Source of the DNA: Pseudoxanthomonas mexicana
Lineage (GTDB): Bacteria; Pseudomonadota; Gammaproteobacteria; Xanthomonadales; Xanthomonadaceae
Length of the DNA stretch: 64,000 nt
Assembly: GCF_010093385.1 (NCBI RefSeq)
Contig: NZ_PDWV01000012.1
Location: 1-64,000, forward strand
Direction of reading: 5' to 3'
Below, piece by piece: positions 56,671 through 64,000 of this stretch. Positions within the stretch are counted from its first letter, which is position 1; each line of letters starts with the position of its first letter. The notes beneath the pieces are model-generated. The model saw only the letters and a list, made by a program, of their open reading frames with translations, was not told where the DNA came from and did no database searches. The position numbers and the translations under genes were made by a program.

Positions 56671-57028
56671 TCAGTCCGTGATCGAACCGTTCTCCTGGGC
56701 CAGCCGGATATACTCCGACAGCGGGCGCACCGCCTGGAAATACCGATCCCGCCGCACCGGCAGTTTGCGCGGCCCGACGATGCCGGCCAGGTCGGAGAGC
56801 TTGACCGTTCCCAGCGCAGGCATCCCGATGCCGAGGTCGATCAGGCCGTAGGCCGTAGGCCGTGTCGCCATCGGCGGGATCGAGCGACACCAGCAGCCAG
56901 GTCGCGTGCGCGTCCGGCGTGAACAGTCGCACCACGGGCATCGGGTCGATGCCTTGGCCGGCAGCGCGTGCCGCGCCGTGGGCCAGCAGCCGGGCGCGTT
57001 CGTCGGCGGTGAGAAGCGGCAGGGTCAT
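56671..57028 (-). pseudogene. DUF2958 gene frameshifted by a 7-bp duplication
   Basis: The start MTLPLLTADERARLLAHGAARAAGQGIDPMPVVRLFTPDAHATWLL...DTAYGL and the continuation DLGIGMPALGTVKLSDLAGIVGPRKLPVRRDRYFQAVRPLSEY lie in different frames. At the break the minus strand reads GACACGGCCTACGGCCTACGGCCTGATC: the 7-mer CTACGGC is present twice. Removing one copy restores DTAYGLIDLG and a normal-length DUF2958 protein. Either a slippage mutation or a sequencing error. Confidence 0.88.
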
Positions 57029-57293
57029 GGCCGGAACCTCCACGAAACCGAGGATGCGCGGATGCGCTTCTGCGTCGAAGCACGGAACCGCCAAACCGTT
57101 TCCGTGCTTTCGTGCGCAAGCACGGATGTGCAAACCATCGCATCCGTAGAAGAACGCATGCGCGTAGGCGGGATTGTAGGAAGCCGGAAAGACACGGATG
57201 CGATTCCCCGGTTCTGTCGGAATCCGCCGATGCGGATTTCCGTAAAGGCACGAATACGGAAATCAACATCGCCAAATGAACACTTTAGATTGT
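57029..57293. other. Intergenic region between divergent DUF2958 and Xre genes
   Basis: About 265 bases without a supported gene. It contains repeated motifs of the type CGGAAA/TTTCCG (for example CACGGAACCGCCAAACCGTTTCCGTGC and TACGGAAATC) that may be operator sequences for the downstream Xre regulator. Confidence 0.4.
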
Positions 57294-57345
57294 AGCCCTA
57301 TTGGGTTCAATGGGCTGTCATCTTGGTTTTTACGGGGAAACCAAG
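57294..57345 (+). promoter_or_regulatory. Two inverted repeats ahead of the Xre gene
   Basis: AGCCCTATTG (57294-57303) faces CAATGGGCT (57308-57316), and CTTGGTTT (57322-57329) faces AAACCAAG (57338-57345), a perfect 8-bp stem whose loop holds the GGGG ahead of the GTG start. They may be operators or an RNA hairpin limiting translation. Confidence 0.5.
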
Positions 57346-57348
57346 TTG

Positions 57349-57642
57349 GTGACAGCGAAACACTCATTGGCGACGGCAATACGGACGGTCAGGAAGGCGC
57401 GCGGCTTGAGCCAGGAAGCCTTTTCGGACGTGTCCAGCCGCACCTACATGAGTTCGCTGGAGCGCGATCTGAAAAGCCCGACCCTGCATAAGCTGACCGC
57501 GCTGTGCGAGGTCATGGAAGTGCATCCGTTGACGTTGCTGACGCTGGCGTATGCCGGCGACAGTTCGCGCAAGACCGAGCAGATCTTGGCGCTGGTGCGC
57601 CAAGAGCTTGAGGCCATCTCGAAGGAAAGCGACGCGCCGTAG
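57349..57642 (+). CDS. Xre-family transcriptional regulator
   Basis: A 97-residue protein with a Cro/C1-type helix-turn-helix (SLATAIRTVRKARGLSQEAFSDVSSRTYMSSLERDLKSPTLHKLTALCEVMEVHPLTLLTLAYA). The GTG at 57349 gives the usual short N-terminus (VTAKHSL); ATG at 57310 and TTG at 57301 are possible. It is transcribed opposite to the ICE core genes and probably represses them. Confidence 0.87.
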   Translation: MTAKHSLATAIRTVRKARGLSQEAFSDVSSRTYMSSLERDLKSPTLHKLTALCEVMEVHPLTLLTLAYAGDSSRKTEQILALVRQELEAISKESDAP

Positions 57643-57674
57643 GCGCGTGCGTGACGTGCTGCGCCAGCAGCCCG

Positions 57675-57700
57675 GCGCCCCGCCGCAATGGGCGGGGCGC
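57675..57700. terminator. Bidirectional hairpin between Xre and DUF736 genes
   Basis: GCGCCCCGCC-GCAATG-GGCGGGGCGC, a perfect 10-bp stem between two convergent genes. The same core in inverse orientation occurs at 58564-58585. Confidence 0.65.
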
Positions 57701-57712
57701 GGTGGGTGACCG

Positions 57713-58027
57713 TCAGGCCGCCTTGGGCTTGCTGCGCGACCAGATCAGGTCGTGCGTGCCGTCCTCGTTCTCGATCAGGCGGGCATAGACCGTTGCCGGG
57801 AACGAAGGATCGTCCAGGGTCACGGACACGTAAGGGCGTCCGGCCTCGCTGGTCTTCTTCCACGCCGCGCCGATGTCGTGGCCTGCCGCCTGCACGCGGA
57901 AGTCGGGGGCGTTCTCGCTGTCGCCCTTGTCGTTGGGAACCAGCTTGACCTTGACGTTGAGCGTCAGGGTGCGGAGCGTGCCGGTGAAGCCGTCTTTCTC
58001 TGCGGTGAAGGTGCCGATGTTAGCCAT
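57713..58027 (-). CDS. DUF736 domain protein
   Basis: A 104-residue protein of the DUF736 family ([60 protein letters not shown]), present in nearly all elements of this type and some plasmids. Function unknown. AGGAGAAACATC directly before the ATG is a strong ribosome binding site, so expression may be high. Confidence 0.9.
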   Translation of the reverse strand: MANIGTFTAEKDGFTGTLRTLTLNVKVKLVPNDKGDSENAPDFRVQAAGHDIGAAWKKTSEAGRPYVSVTLDDPSFPATVYARLIENEDGTHDLIWSRSKPKAA

Positions 58028-58392
58028 GATGTTTCTCCTTTCGGGTTGAACAAGGTCGCGCCCATCGCGTCCTTGTTGTGAACCGGCCGGGGGGGGATGG
58101 GCTGGCGGCACCGCGCAGCGGGCGCAACCCCGGGGAGCACCTGAAAGCGAAAAGAATTTGTCCCGCGAGGAATGCGCGTAGCGCAGGGGAAATTGTTTTC
58201 GCTGGAAGGTTGCCGCCATGAAGCCCAAGGCGCAGCCGTGCCCTCACCAGGATTCACGACAAGCCAAGGACGCAGGGGCCGCCCGCTCCCGAAAGGAGAC
58301 ATGGCCGACCTCGGCATCCCCGCATGACGGCTGCACCGGCTTGTGCCCTGACGCGGGCAAGGCCAACCCCAATGACAAAGCGAGAACGCCCC

Positions 58393-58773
58393 TTGCCGCC
58401 GCTGGCGGCAACGTGCTTGAGGGGTGGCGTGGAAGCTCCATAAGGCAAGGCCGGGCGGCGTGTCGGTGAACCGTCCTTCGTGACGTACAGGCGAACCGCC
58501 AGCGTCGAGGACGGCACGCTTTCGCACAACCTGCCGCAGCAAGCCGGGGCGTAGCCCCACAAGCCCCGCCCATTGCGGCGGGGCGCCATCGAGATCCTGC
58601 CCGCGCCAGCGGGCGCCGATTGCCGTGCCGCGTGCAAGACACTTGCACGCCCGCCCCGTCGCCACCTGGTCAAAGGCGGCGACGGGGCGGTCTTGCTGTG
58701 GACATTGAAACCGGGCGCGGCCACCGCCGCGCCCGGATTTTGAGAACGGCCCCGGCGCATCGCGCCGGGGCCG
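58393..58773. repeat. Array of perfect GC-rich hairpins in a gene-free region
   Basis: Between the DUF736 gene and the next gene (58,028-58,779) no gene is supported, but there are seven perfect stems: TTGCCGCC at 58393/58404; GCCCCGCC at 58564/58578; GCCCGC at 58600/58610; CGTGCAAG at 58632/58643; a 13-bp stem 58652-58664/58679-58691; CCGGGCGCGG at 58712/58728; and a 12-bp stem 58747-58758/58762-58773. The last one directly follows the gene ending at 58780 and may terminate it; the others suggest a structured RNA or DNA region. Confidence 0.75.
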
Positions 58774-58779
58774 CTGCGG

Positions 58780-59061
58780 TTATTCCTTGGTTTCGATGAT
58801 CCACCACACCGAACGCGACAAGGCGCTGCCGGTGATGGGGTGAATGTCGGTCAGGTCGGCGCAGGCCGTCCAGCCCTGCGGCGGACGGTAGCCGCGCACG
58901 TCGCCATCGCCATGCCAGCGGCGGGCGCGCACTGTGCCGGGGGCATAGACCGCTGCCATGCGCGGGCGGGCGGTCGGGTTCTGGCGATTCATGGGAAAGG
59001 CTCCGGGCTTGCCGAAGCGCCCCGGCCGAAAACCGGGGCGCTCGGTAGTGGTGAGGGTCAT
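58780..59061 (-). CDS. Hypothetical ICE protein
   Basis: A 93-residue protein I do not recognise, with a basic N-terminus and a core PRMAAVYAPGTVRARRWHGDGDVRGYRPPQGWTACADLTDIHPITGSALSRSVWWIIE. Its start overlaps the parB-like stop by 4 bases and its codon usage matches neighbours, so it is likely real. Confidence 0.7.
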   Translation of the reverse strand: MTLTTTERPGFRPGRFGKPGAFPMNRQNPTARPRMAAVYAPGTVRARRWHGDGDVRGYRPPQGWTACADLTDIHPITGSALSRSVWWIIETKE

Positions 59062-61109
59062 GCGGCCAGCGCCTGCACCTCGTCGTCGGCTTCGAGGGCT
59101 TCCGGCGCGTCATCGGCCACGGCCTGCGGCTCGTCCTGCGCCGTGGTGTCGTCCGCGCCCTCGGCCTTGAACACCGCAGGCATCCAGCCGGTGCCGTCCG
59201 CCAGCCGTTCGGCTTCGCTGGCAATGTCGCCCTTCTTGAGTTTCGCCAACCGGGTGACGTGCGCCGGGGCGTACTCGGTCACGGCTTCCAGAATCACGGC
59301 TTTGGAAACGTGCTTGAAGTAGCCTTCGGCGGTCGGCTTCCACCATGCGGCCATGTCCAGCCCCACGGCCTGCGCCAGTTCCGCGCCGGGCTGGTGCTGC
59401 GAAGCGCGGGGCGTCACCACGTCCACCGTGGACGCCACGCACACGGCCAGCAGGCGCACCAGCTCGTCTTGCGATTTCGCCTGCAACGCGGCAAACAGTT
59501 CGGCGCCGTCCTCCGGCAACGCTTCGCCCGCGACTTCCTGCAAGGTGCGCAGCGCCACGGCGGCGGGCGATTCCGGCATGTCCGGGGCCATGCCTTCCAG
59601 CCGGTCTTGCACTTTCAGGTTCACGCCCAGCGGCAGGTCGTGGCCGTAGTGGCTGCCCTGCAAGACGGCCTGCACCATGCCATGCACCAGCGCGGCCAGC
59701 GCGACGTGCGGATGCCGCGCCACTTCGATTTGCAGCGCCGCCGTGCGGTGGGCGCTCAACCGATGCGCCAGCCGGTCGGACAGGCTCGCGGTCTTGGGCG
59801 CTTCGTCGGTGTCGTCACCTTCCTCGTCGTTCGCACTGTCGCCCGCGCTGAAACCCTGCCGCAGCTTTTCCAGCGTGCGCAGCGCCTTGGCCTCGGCCTC
59901 TCGCAGCAGGCCGCGATGAATCACGGCCTCGCCTTCGCGGTCGAGGGTGACGACGGCACCGGCCACGGCGCGCACGTCCGGGGCGTAGCCCTGCAAGGCA
60001 TCCTCCACGGCCTGCAATTCCCCGGCCACCTGTTCGCGGCGCGGTTCCAGCGCCTCGGTCTTGTCCTCGTCCTCGGCGTCGTAGGCGTCTTCCAGTTCGG
60101 CGTCGATCTTGTCGAGACGGGTTTGCAGCGAAGCGATGCGGCGGGCTTCGCGGGCGCTCGGTTCGCGGCGCTGGCGCGGGGCGCTCTGGAACGCCTGCCG
60201 GTCGGCGTGGCTCATGTGCGGCACGGCTTCCACCCATGCCCAACCCTCGGCGCGCACGTCCTCGGCCTGCGCGTCCAGCTTGGCGCGCACCAGCGTTTCC
60301 AGCAACGCGGCATCGGTCAGGTAGGTTCCGGCATCGCCTTCTGCGAACAGATCGCGGCGGATGCCGCCGCCTGCGGCTTCGTAGGCGTCCAGCCCGACGA
60401 AGCGCACCAGCGGATGCGTGGCGGTGATTTCACGCTCGGTCAGGCGGTCGCGCAGCGCGGATGCGCCGCGCTGCCATTCCGGCGCGCCATAGAACGCGGC
60501 TTCCTGCGCGGCGTGGTCGTCGGTGATGGTCAGGGCCATCAACTGTTCCAGCGTCACGCTACTGGCGCGGTAATCCGTCATCAGGCGCGGCGACACGTTC
60601 GCCAGCTTCAAGCGGCGATGCACCACCAGCGGGGACACGCCGAAGTCGGCGGCAATGTCTTCGATGGGTCGGCCTTCCTTGACCAGCGCGGCGAAGGCCG
60701 CGAACTGGTCGGCGGGGTGCATGGCTTCGCGCTGCACGTTCTCGGCGAGGCTCACGGTACGGGCGGACGCATCGGCCACCAGCAGGCACGGCACTTCGTA
60801 GTCGGCGGCAATGCGCTTCTTCTTCGCCAGCAGCTTCAACGCGGTCAGGCGGCGGTCGCCGGCAACCACTTCGTATTGCTCGCCATCGGCGGACAGGATG
60901 ACGATGAGGTTTTGCAGCAGGCCGACGCGGGCGATGCTCGCGGCCAGTTCGGGGATGGACTGGCGCGGGGTCGTGCGGACGTTGCGCTTGGAACGGCGCG
61001 GCAACAACTGCGACAGCGGAACCAGAATCAGGTTCTTGGTCGGGTCGGCCACTTCCAGCGGCGCGGCGGTTTCGATGGCATGGATTTCGGTCTTGGTAAC
61101 GGCGTTCAT
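59058..61109 (-). CDS. parB: ParB/RepB/Spo0J-family partition protein, long form
   Basis: A 683-residue protein. The ParB nuclease-like N-terminal domain is at about residues 28-120 (ILVPLSQLLPRRSKRNVRTTP...VVAGDRRLTALKLLAKKKRI; VSLAENVQREAMHPADQF) and a KorB-like helix-turn-helix at about 140-165 (RPIEDIAADFGVSPLVVHRRLKLANVSP). A long acidic helical middle (QTRLDKIDAELEDAYDAEDEDKTEALEPRREQ) and a C-terminal domain follow. Typical of ICE ParB proteins; the parA gene lies 5 kb away, so partnership is uncertain. Confidence 0.93.
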   Translation of the reverse strand: MNAVTKTEIHAIETAAPLEVADPTKNLILVPLSQLLPRRSKRNVRTTPRQSIPELAASIARVGLLQNLIVILSADGEQYEVVAGDRRLTALKLLAKKKRIAADYEVPCLLVADASARTVSLAENVQREAMHPADQFAAFAALVKEGRPIEDIAADFGVSPLVVHRRLKLANVSPRLMTDYRASSVTLEQLMALTITDDHAAQEAAFYGAPEWQRGASALRDRLTEREITATHPLVRFVGLDAYEAAGGGIRRDLFAEGDAGTYLTDAALLETLVRAKLDAQAEDVRAEGWAWVEAVPHMSHADRQAFQSAPRQRREPSAREARRIASLQTRLDKIDAELEDAYDAEDEDKTEALEPRREQVAGELQAVEDALQGYAPDVRAVAGAVVTLDREGEAVIHRGLLREAEAKALRTLEKLRQGFSAGDSANDEEGDDTDEAPKTASLSDRLAHRLSAHRTAALQIEVARHPHVALAALVHGMVQAVLQGSHYGHDLPLGVNLKVQDRLEGMAPDMPESPAAVALRTLQEVAGEALPEDGAELFAALQAKSQDELVRLLAVCVASTVDVVTPRASQHQPGAELAQAVGLDMAAWWKPTAEGYFKHVSKAVILEAVTEYAPAHVTRLAKLKKGDIASEAERLADGTGWMPAVFKAEGADDTTAQDEPQAVADDAPEALEADDEVQALAA

Positions 61110-61187
61110 GGTGATAACTCCTAGCGGTTCGGATGCAGCAGCGAGAGAAGCGGCAAGGGCTGCTGCCTGCCCCTGCCGCGTGGGGAA

Positions 61188-62018
61188 TCAGGCTTTCAAC
61201 TGGCGCAGGCCATCGGCCAGCATCCAGAGAGCGCGATTGAGGCGCACATCGGAATCAATGCCCTGCACCGGGCGGGTTTGCTGGCGGCGTCCGTTGGCGC
61301 TGCGGCCATGCAATCCGCCTTTGGTCAGGTTTTCTTGGGTGCGGTTGAACACGCTCCACAAGTCCGGGCGGCGGTCGTCGAACCGGCGTGGCATCAGGAT
61401 TTGCGATTCGGTGATGGGCGCGGGCTTGTTGTCGGTGGGGTCGTACTTCAAGGCCAGCGCGGAACGGGCGAACACTTCGGCTTCGCCTTCGTCCAGCGTG
61501 ATAGCGCGCATGGCATCGCGGGAATCCTTCACCCGGTCGAAACCGCGCAAGACTTCGTAAGCGCCTTCGATGACGTGCCCGGAAACGTCGCCCTTGTGGG
61601 GCACGCGCACATCAGCCACGGTGTCGCCGCACACAAGGCCATTGCTGCACACGAACCGGAACATGCCCGCCAGCATCTGATAGCTGCTCGTCCCGTCATG
61701 GGAGTTCAGCAGCACAATTTCATTGGCTTCCGCGCCGTTGATTTGACTGGCATGGCGCAGGCGCAGCATGTGTTTGGTGTGTTCGCGCTTGCCTTCATCG
61801 CGCACGCGGGTTTGCGTCACCATGAAGGGCTGGAAGCCTTCTTTGCGAAGCTCGGTCAGCACGGCGGCGGTGGGGATATAGGCGTAACGCTGCGAACGGC
61901 TTTCATGCGGCGCGTCCGCGAAGATGGACGGCGCTACGCGGTGAATCTGGTCATCGGTCAGCGGGTAATCGCTGCGCAGCGAGGGGGAACGGGAAGCGAA
62001 GCGGGATGCGAGTTGCAT
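61188..62018 (-). CDS. DUF932 domain protein
   Basis: A 276-residue DUF932 protein (MQLASRFASRSPSLRSDYPLTDDQIHRVAPSIFA; GTSSYQMLAGMFRFVCSNGLVCGDT; SHVIEGAYEVL-like HVIEGAYEVLRGFDRV). The family occurs in plasmids, phages and ICEs; no biochemical role is established to my knowledge. The ATG at 62018 has AGGAGAAAGACC before it and is preferred to the frame start at 62060. Confidence 0.9.
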   Translation of the reverse strand: MQLASRFASRSPSLRSDYPLTDDQIHRVAPSIFADAPHESRSQRYAYIPTAAVLTELRKEGFQPFMVTQTRVRDEGKREHTKHMLRLRHASQINGAEANEIVLLNSHDGTSSYQMLAGMFRFVCSNGLVCGDTVADVRVPHKGDVSGHVIEGAYEVLRGFDRVKDSRDAMRAITLDEGEAEVFARSALALKYDPTDNKPAPITESQILMPRRFDDRRPDLWSVFNRTQENLTKGGLHGRSANGRRQQTRPVQGIDSDVRLNRALWMLADGLRQLKA

Positions 62019-62300
62019 GGTCTTTCTCCTGACGAAAAGGGTTTGCTGTTCAAGCCGCACACCGGATTCCTAGATTCGGAGCCCAGCCTTTCGGCTGTTC
62101 TGTGCGGTTGGCACGAGGAACCCGGTTGGCCCTGTTGCCACCGTCTTTCCTGAGTTCATCGCCCGCGGCCAAAGGAGCGCGCGGACGGGGGCCGTCAAGG
62201 AAACAAGCGCAGGGTTGGTGCGGCCCGCAGCGCAGCGAGGACACGGCCCTGCGCGCCTTGACGGCACACGGGAGAGCGGGCTACGGTCGCGGAGAAGGTG

Positions 62301-62558
62301 ATGAAGTCAGGGGAGACGGCTGGACATGGCAACGGCCGTCCCTGTGTGCCGAACCGCACGCAAGCGAAGCGCGCAGGCCCGGATCAAGGAATCCGGGCCG
62401 TAGGCGTCAGCCGAGCGGAGCGAGGGAACGATGGAAGCCCGTCAGGGGCGAGACGCCGCAGGCGGCTCGATGCGCTGCGCGCACGACAGCGCGACCGGCC
62501 ATCTCCCAGGTGGTCGGGGACGCCCATGCTGCTTTTGCGATGTCGCTGTGGGAGCTGA
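62301..62558 (+). CDS. Doubtful small ORF in a structured region
   Basis: An 85-codon frame with a fair ribosome binding site (GGAGAAGGTG) before its ATG. The product is very rich in Arg, Gly and Ser and has no recognisable domain. The same DNA holds a strong hairpin, so it may be a structured RNA rather than a gene. Confidence 0.25.
   Translation: MKSGETAGHGNGRPCVPNRTQAKRAGPDQGIRAVGVSRAERGNDGSPSGARRRRRLDALRARQRDRPSPRWSGTPMLLLRCRCGS
62376..62399. other. Strong hairpin in the DUF932 upstream region
   Basis: GGCCCGGAT-CAAGGA-ATCCGGGCC, a perfect 9-bp stem with a 6-nt loop. No T run follows in either direction, so it is not an ordinary terminator. It lies in the 630-base region 62,019-62,650, which otherwise shows no supported gene. 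Confidence 0.55.
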
Positions 62559-62650
62559 GGCCGAAATCGCTGCGAAATAGAGCGAATTTCGACTGGAGAG
62601 AACCCAGGCGCCTGCCTATCGTGGGGCCTTCACCAATTCAGGAGATTCCC

Positions 62651-62959
62651 ATGACACAGCAGGCCCCTGCCGAGGCTTCAACGCCCGGCACTCCACCCCA
62701 AGGCATCTTCCTGCCCTCGATGGTCTGGATGACCGACCGCGAGACGGTTGCCGCAGAGAAAAAGCGGCTGCTCGCCCTGCATCAGCAGCTCAATGTCCTG
62801 GTCAATGACGCGAATCCTTCGGACGAAAACGCCACCTGGCACATGATGGCCGAGGCGTCGCTGTTCCAGTTGGATCAAGACATTGACGCGCTGTTCGACT
62901 GGCTGGAAGCCAGCGAGCGCGGACAACGGCGGGAACGGCCCGACAGGGTGTACGACTGA
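62651..62959 (+). CDS. Hypothetical ICE protein, mostly helical
   Basis: A 102-residue protein not recognised by function. It has FLPSMVWMTDRETVAAEKKRLLALHQQLNVLVNDANPSDENATWHMMAEASLFQLDQDIDALFDWLEA, an amphipathic helical pattern. AGGAG lies 10 bases before the ATG. Opposite orientation to the core genes. Confidence 0.7.
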   Translation: MTQQAPAEASTPGTPPQGIFLPSMVWMTDRETVAAEKKRLLALHQQLNVLVNDANPSDENATWHMMAEASLFQLDQDIDALFDWLEASERGQRRERPDRVYD

Positions 62960-63098
62960 CCCCACGCGGGCCGCGCCGGCGCAGCCGGGGCGGCGGTATC
63001 GAGGGGCGCCAAGCGCAGCGCGCAGCGCCCCGGAAGGGGCGCGAAGGCATCAACCCGACGGCGGCACGCCGGGATGCCATGCGGTTTCGTCCCGTCAC

Positions 63099-63129
63099 TT
63101 GCCTAATGATTCAATAAATGTTGTATTAT
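63099..63129 (+). promoter_or_regulatory. Candidate promoter of the ars operon
   Basis: TTGCCT (63099-63104) and TATTAT (63124-63129), spacer 19, in a strikingly AT-rich patch (ATTCAATAAATGTTGTATTATAAAATA is spread over 63110-63136) within GC-rich DNA. ArsR repressors usually bind such AT-rich imperfect palindromes over their promoter. Confidence 0.55.
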
Positions 63130-63135
63130 AAAATA

Positions 63136-63459
63136 ATGAACGAAGATCAAGCCGTTTCCGCCCTGAGTGCCCTGGCCCACACGCAGCGACTGCGCGTATT
63201 CCGCGCCCTCGTCGTCGCCGGCTCGGAAGGACTGACCCCCAGCGTGCTCGCCGACCAACTCGACGTGGCCCGCAACACGCTGTCCTTCCATCTGAAAGAG
63301 CTTGCCCACGCCGGCCTTGTCAGCATTGAGCAGCAGGGCCGCAACCTGATCTACCGCGCCGAATACGGGCACATGAACGGCCTGATTGGCTACCTGACCG
63401 AGCACTGCTGCGAAGGCGGCATCTGCGAGGTTTCCGAATCCTCCCGCTGCGCTTGCTGA
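63136..63459 (+). CDS. arsR: ArsR-family arsenic-responsive repressor
   Basis: A 107-residue winged-helix repressor (SALAHTQRLRVFRALVVAGSEGLTPSVLADQLDVARNTLSFHLKELAHAGLVSIEQQGRNLIYRAEYG). The helix-3 CxCxxC of the classical ArsR is missing, but Cys pairs occur in the C-terminal part (EHCCEGGICEVSESSRCAC), as in arsenite sensors with C-terminal ligands. The ATG at 63136 is used; no clear ribosome binding site precedes it. Confidence 0.9.
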   Translation: MNEDQAVSALSALAHTQRLRVFRALVVAGSEGLTPSVLADQLDVARNTLSFHLKELAHAGLVSIEQQGRNLIYRAEYGHMNGLIGYLTEHCCEGGICEVSESSRCAC

Positions 63460-63465
63460 CCCGTA

Positions 63466-63960
63466 ATGACCGACACCACCTACAACGCACTGTTCATCTG
63501 CACCGGCAATTCGGCCCGCTCCATCCTCGCCGAAGGCTTGCTTAACGACTTGGGCAAGGGGCGCTTTCGCGTCTTTTCGGCCGGCAGCCACCCGAAGGGC
63601 GAAGTCCACCCACTGGCGCTCGCCACGCTGGAACGCATGAACCTGCCGACTGCGGGCTACCGCAGCAAGAGCTGGGACGAGTTCGTGGCACCGGGTGCGC
63701 CGGTGTTCGACTTCATCTTCACCGTCTGCGACAACGCCGCCGGCGAGGCGTGTCCACTGTGGCCGGGCAAGCCCGTCTCGGCGCATTGGGGCGTGCCCGA
63801 TCCGGCCGCCGTCGAAGGCAGCGACGAACAGCAGCGCAAAGCGTTCTTCGATGCGGCGGTGACATTGCGCCGACGCATCGAACTGTTCCTGTCGCTGCCG
63901 GTCAAGAGTCTGGATGCCATGTCCTTGCAGCGCGAGCTGCGCGACATCGGCCAGCAGTGA
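63466..63960 (+). CDS. arsC: Arsenate reductase, low-molecular-weight phosphatase type
   Basis: A 164-residue ArsC of the LMW protein tyrosine phosphatase fold. The P-loop is CTGNSARS at residues 12-19, with FSAGSHPKGEVHPLALATLERMNLPTAGYRSKSWDEF and the later Cys-containing FIFTVCDNAAGEACPLWPG that would shuttle the disulfide to thioredoxin or glutaredoxin. It reduces arsenate to arsenite for export. Starts 6 bases after arsR. Confidence 0.93.
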   Translation: MTDTTYNALFICTGNSARSILAEGLLNDLGKGRFRVFSAGSHPKGEVHPLALATLERMNLPTAGYRSKSWDEFVAPGAPVFDFIFTVCDNAAGEACPLWPGKPVSAHWGVPDPAAVEGSDEQQRKAFFDAAVTLRRRIELFLSLPVKSLDAMSLQRELRDIGQQ

Positions 63961-63968
63961 GGCATCCA

Positions 63969-64000
63969 TGACCGCCACGACCAACACGGCCGGCTGTGCG
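63969..64000 (+). CDS. Start of the next ars-operon gene, cut by the window edge
   Basis: An ATG 8 bases after the arsC stop opens MTATTNTAGC and continues past the end of the window. Spacing suggests the same operon, possibly a transporter or second reductase, but ten codons do not identify it. Confidence 0.5.

Overview
The window joins a resident chromosomal segment (about 1-20,815) to a conjugative mobile element (about 20,816 to beyond 64,000). The chromosomal part is GC-rich and matches a Xanthomonadaceae-type gammaproteobacterium, with Pseudoxanthomonas, Stenotrophomonas or Lysobacter relatives most likely. The evidence is gene content and order: lon-hupB-tRNA-ppiD, gloB-methyltransferase-rnhA-dnaQ, a DUF6165/heptosyltransferase/KdkA lipopolysaccharide group, moaA-C-D-E, ffs-tRNA-Ser, and dnaX-ybaB-recR-hinT.

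From 20.8 kb the sequence is an integrative and conjugative element of the Tn4371 type. A possible attachment site (ATGAAAAA, 20816-20823) sits just after hinT. Reading inward, the minus strand carries the mating-pore operon traG-copG-trbBCDEJKLFGI-DUF2274 (21.1-33.4 kb), then eexN and the LysR-type regulator traR (38.6-39.8 kb). Three insertion sequences lie between traG and eexN: an IS66 element inserted inside an ISL3 element, each with perfect 8-bp target duplications, and an IS5 element with a CTAA duplication. Further on are the relaxase (49.5-51.5 kb), traF, DUF2840, a ribbon-helix-helix protein, parA, three iterons, repA, an AlpA-like regulator, DUF2285, a frameshifted DUF2958 gene, a Xre regulator, DUF736, ParB, DUF932 and, at the edge, an arsenic operon (arsR-arsC and more). 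The integrase lies outside the window.

The cargo between traR and the relaxase (40.5-49.3 kb) is the most interesting part. It is a lower-GC catabolic module: an AraC-type activator and, divergently, a 753-residue fusion of [2Fe-2S] ferredoxin, FAD/NAD reductase and AlkB-type membrane hydroxylase, then an AlkJ-like GMC alcohol dehydrogenase, a fossil of an OmpW/AlkL-like porin, an AlkK-like acyl-CoA ligase and an aldehyde dehydrogenase. Together these could take a hydrocarbon or alkyl group to alcohol, aldehyde, acid and acyl-CoA with no separate rubredoxin or rubredoxin reductase. The substrate is not shown by the sequence. A decayed ISL3 transposase remnant borders the module on the traR side.
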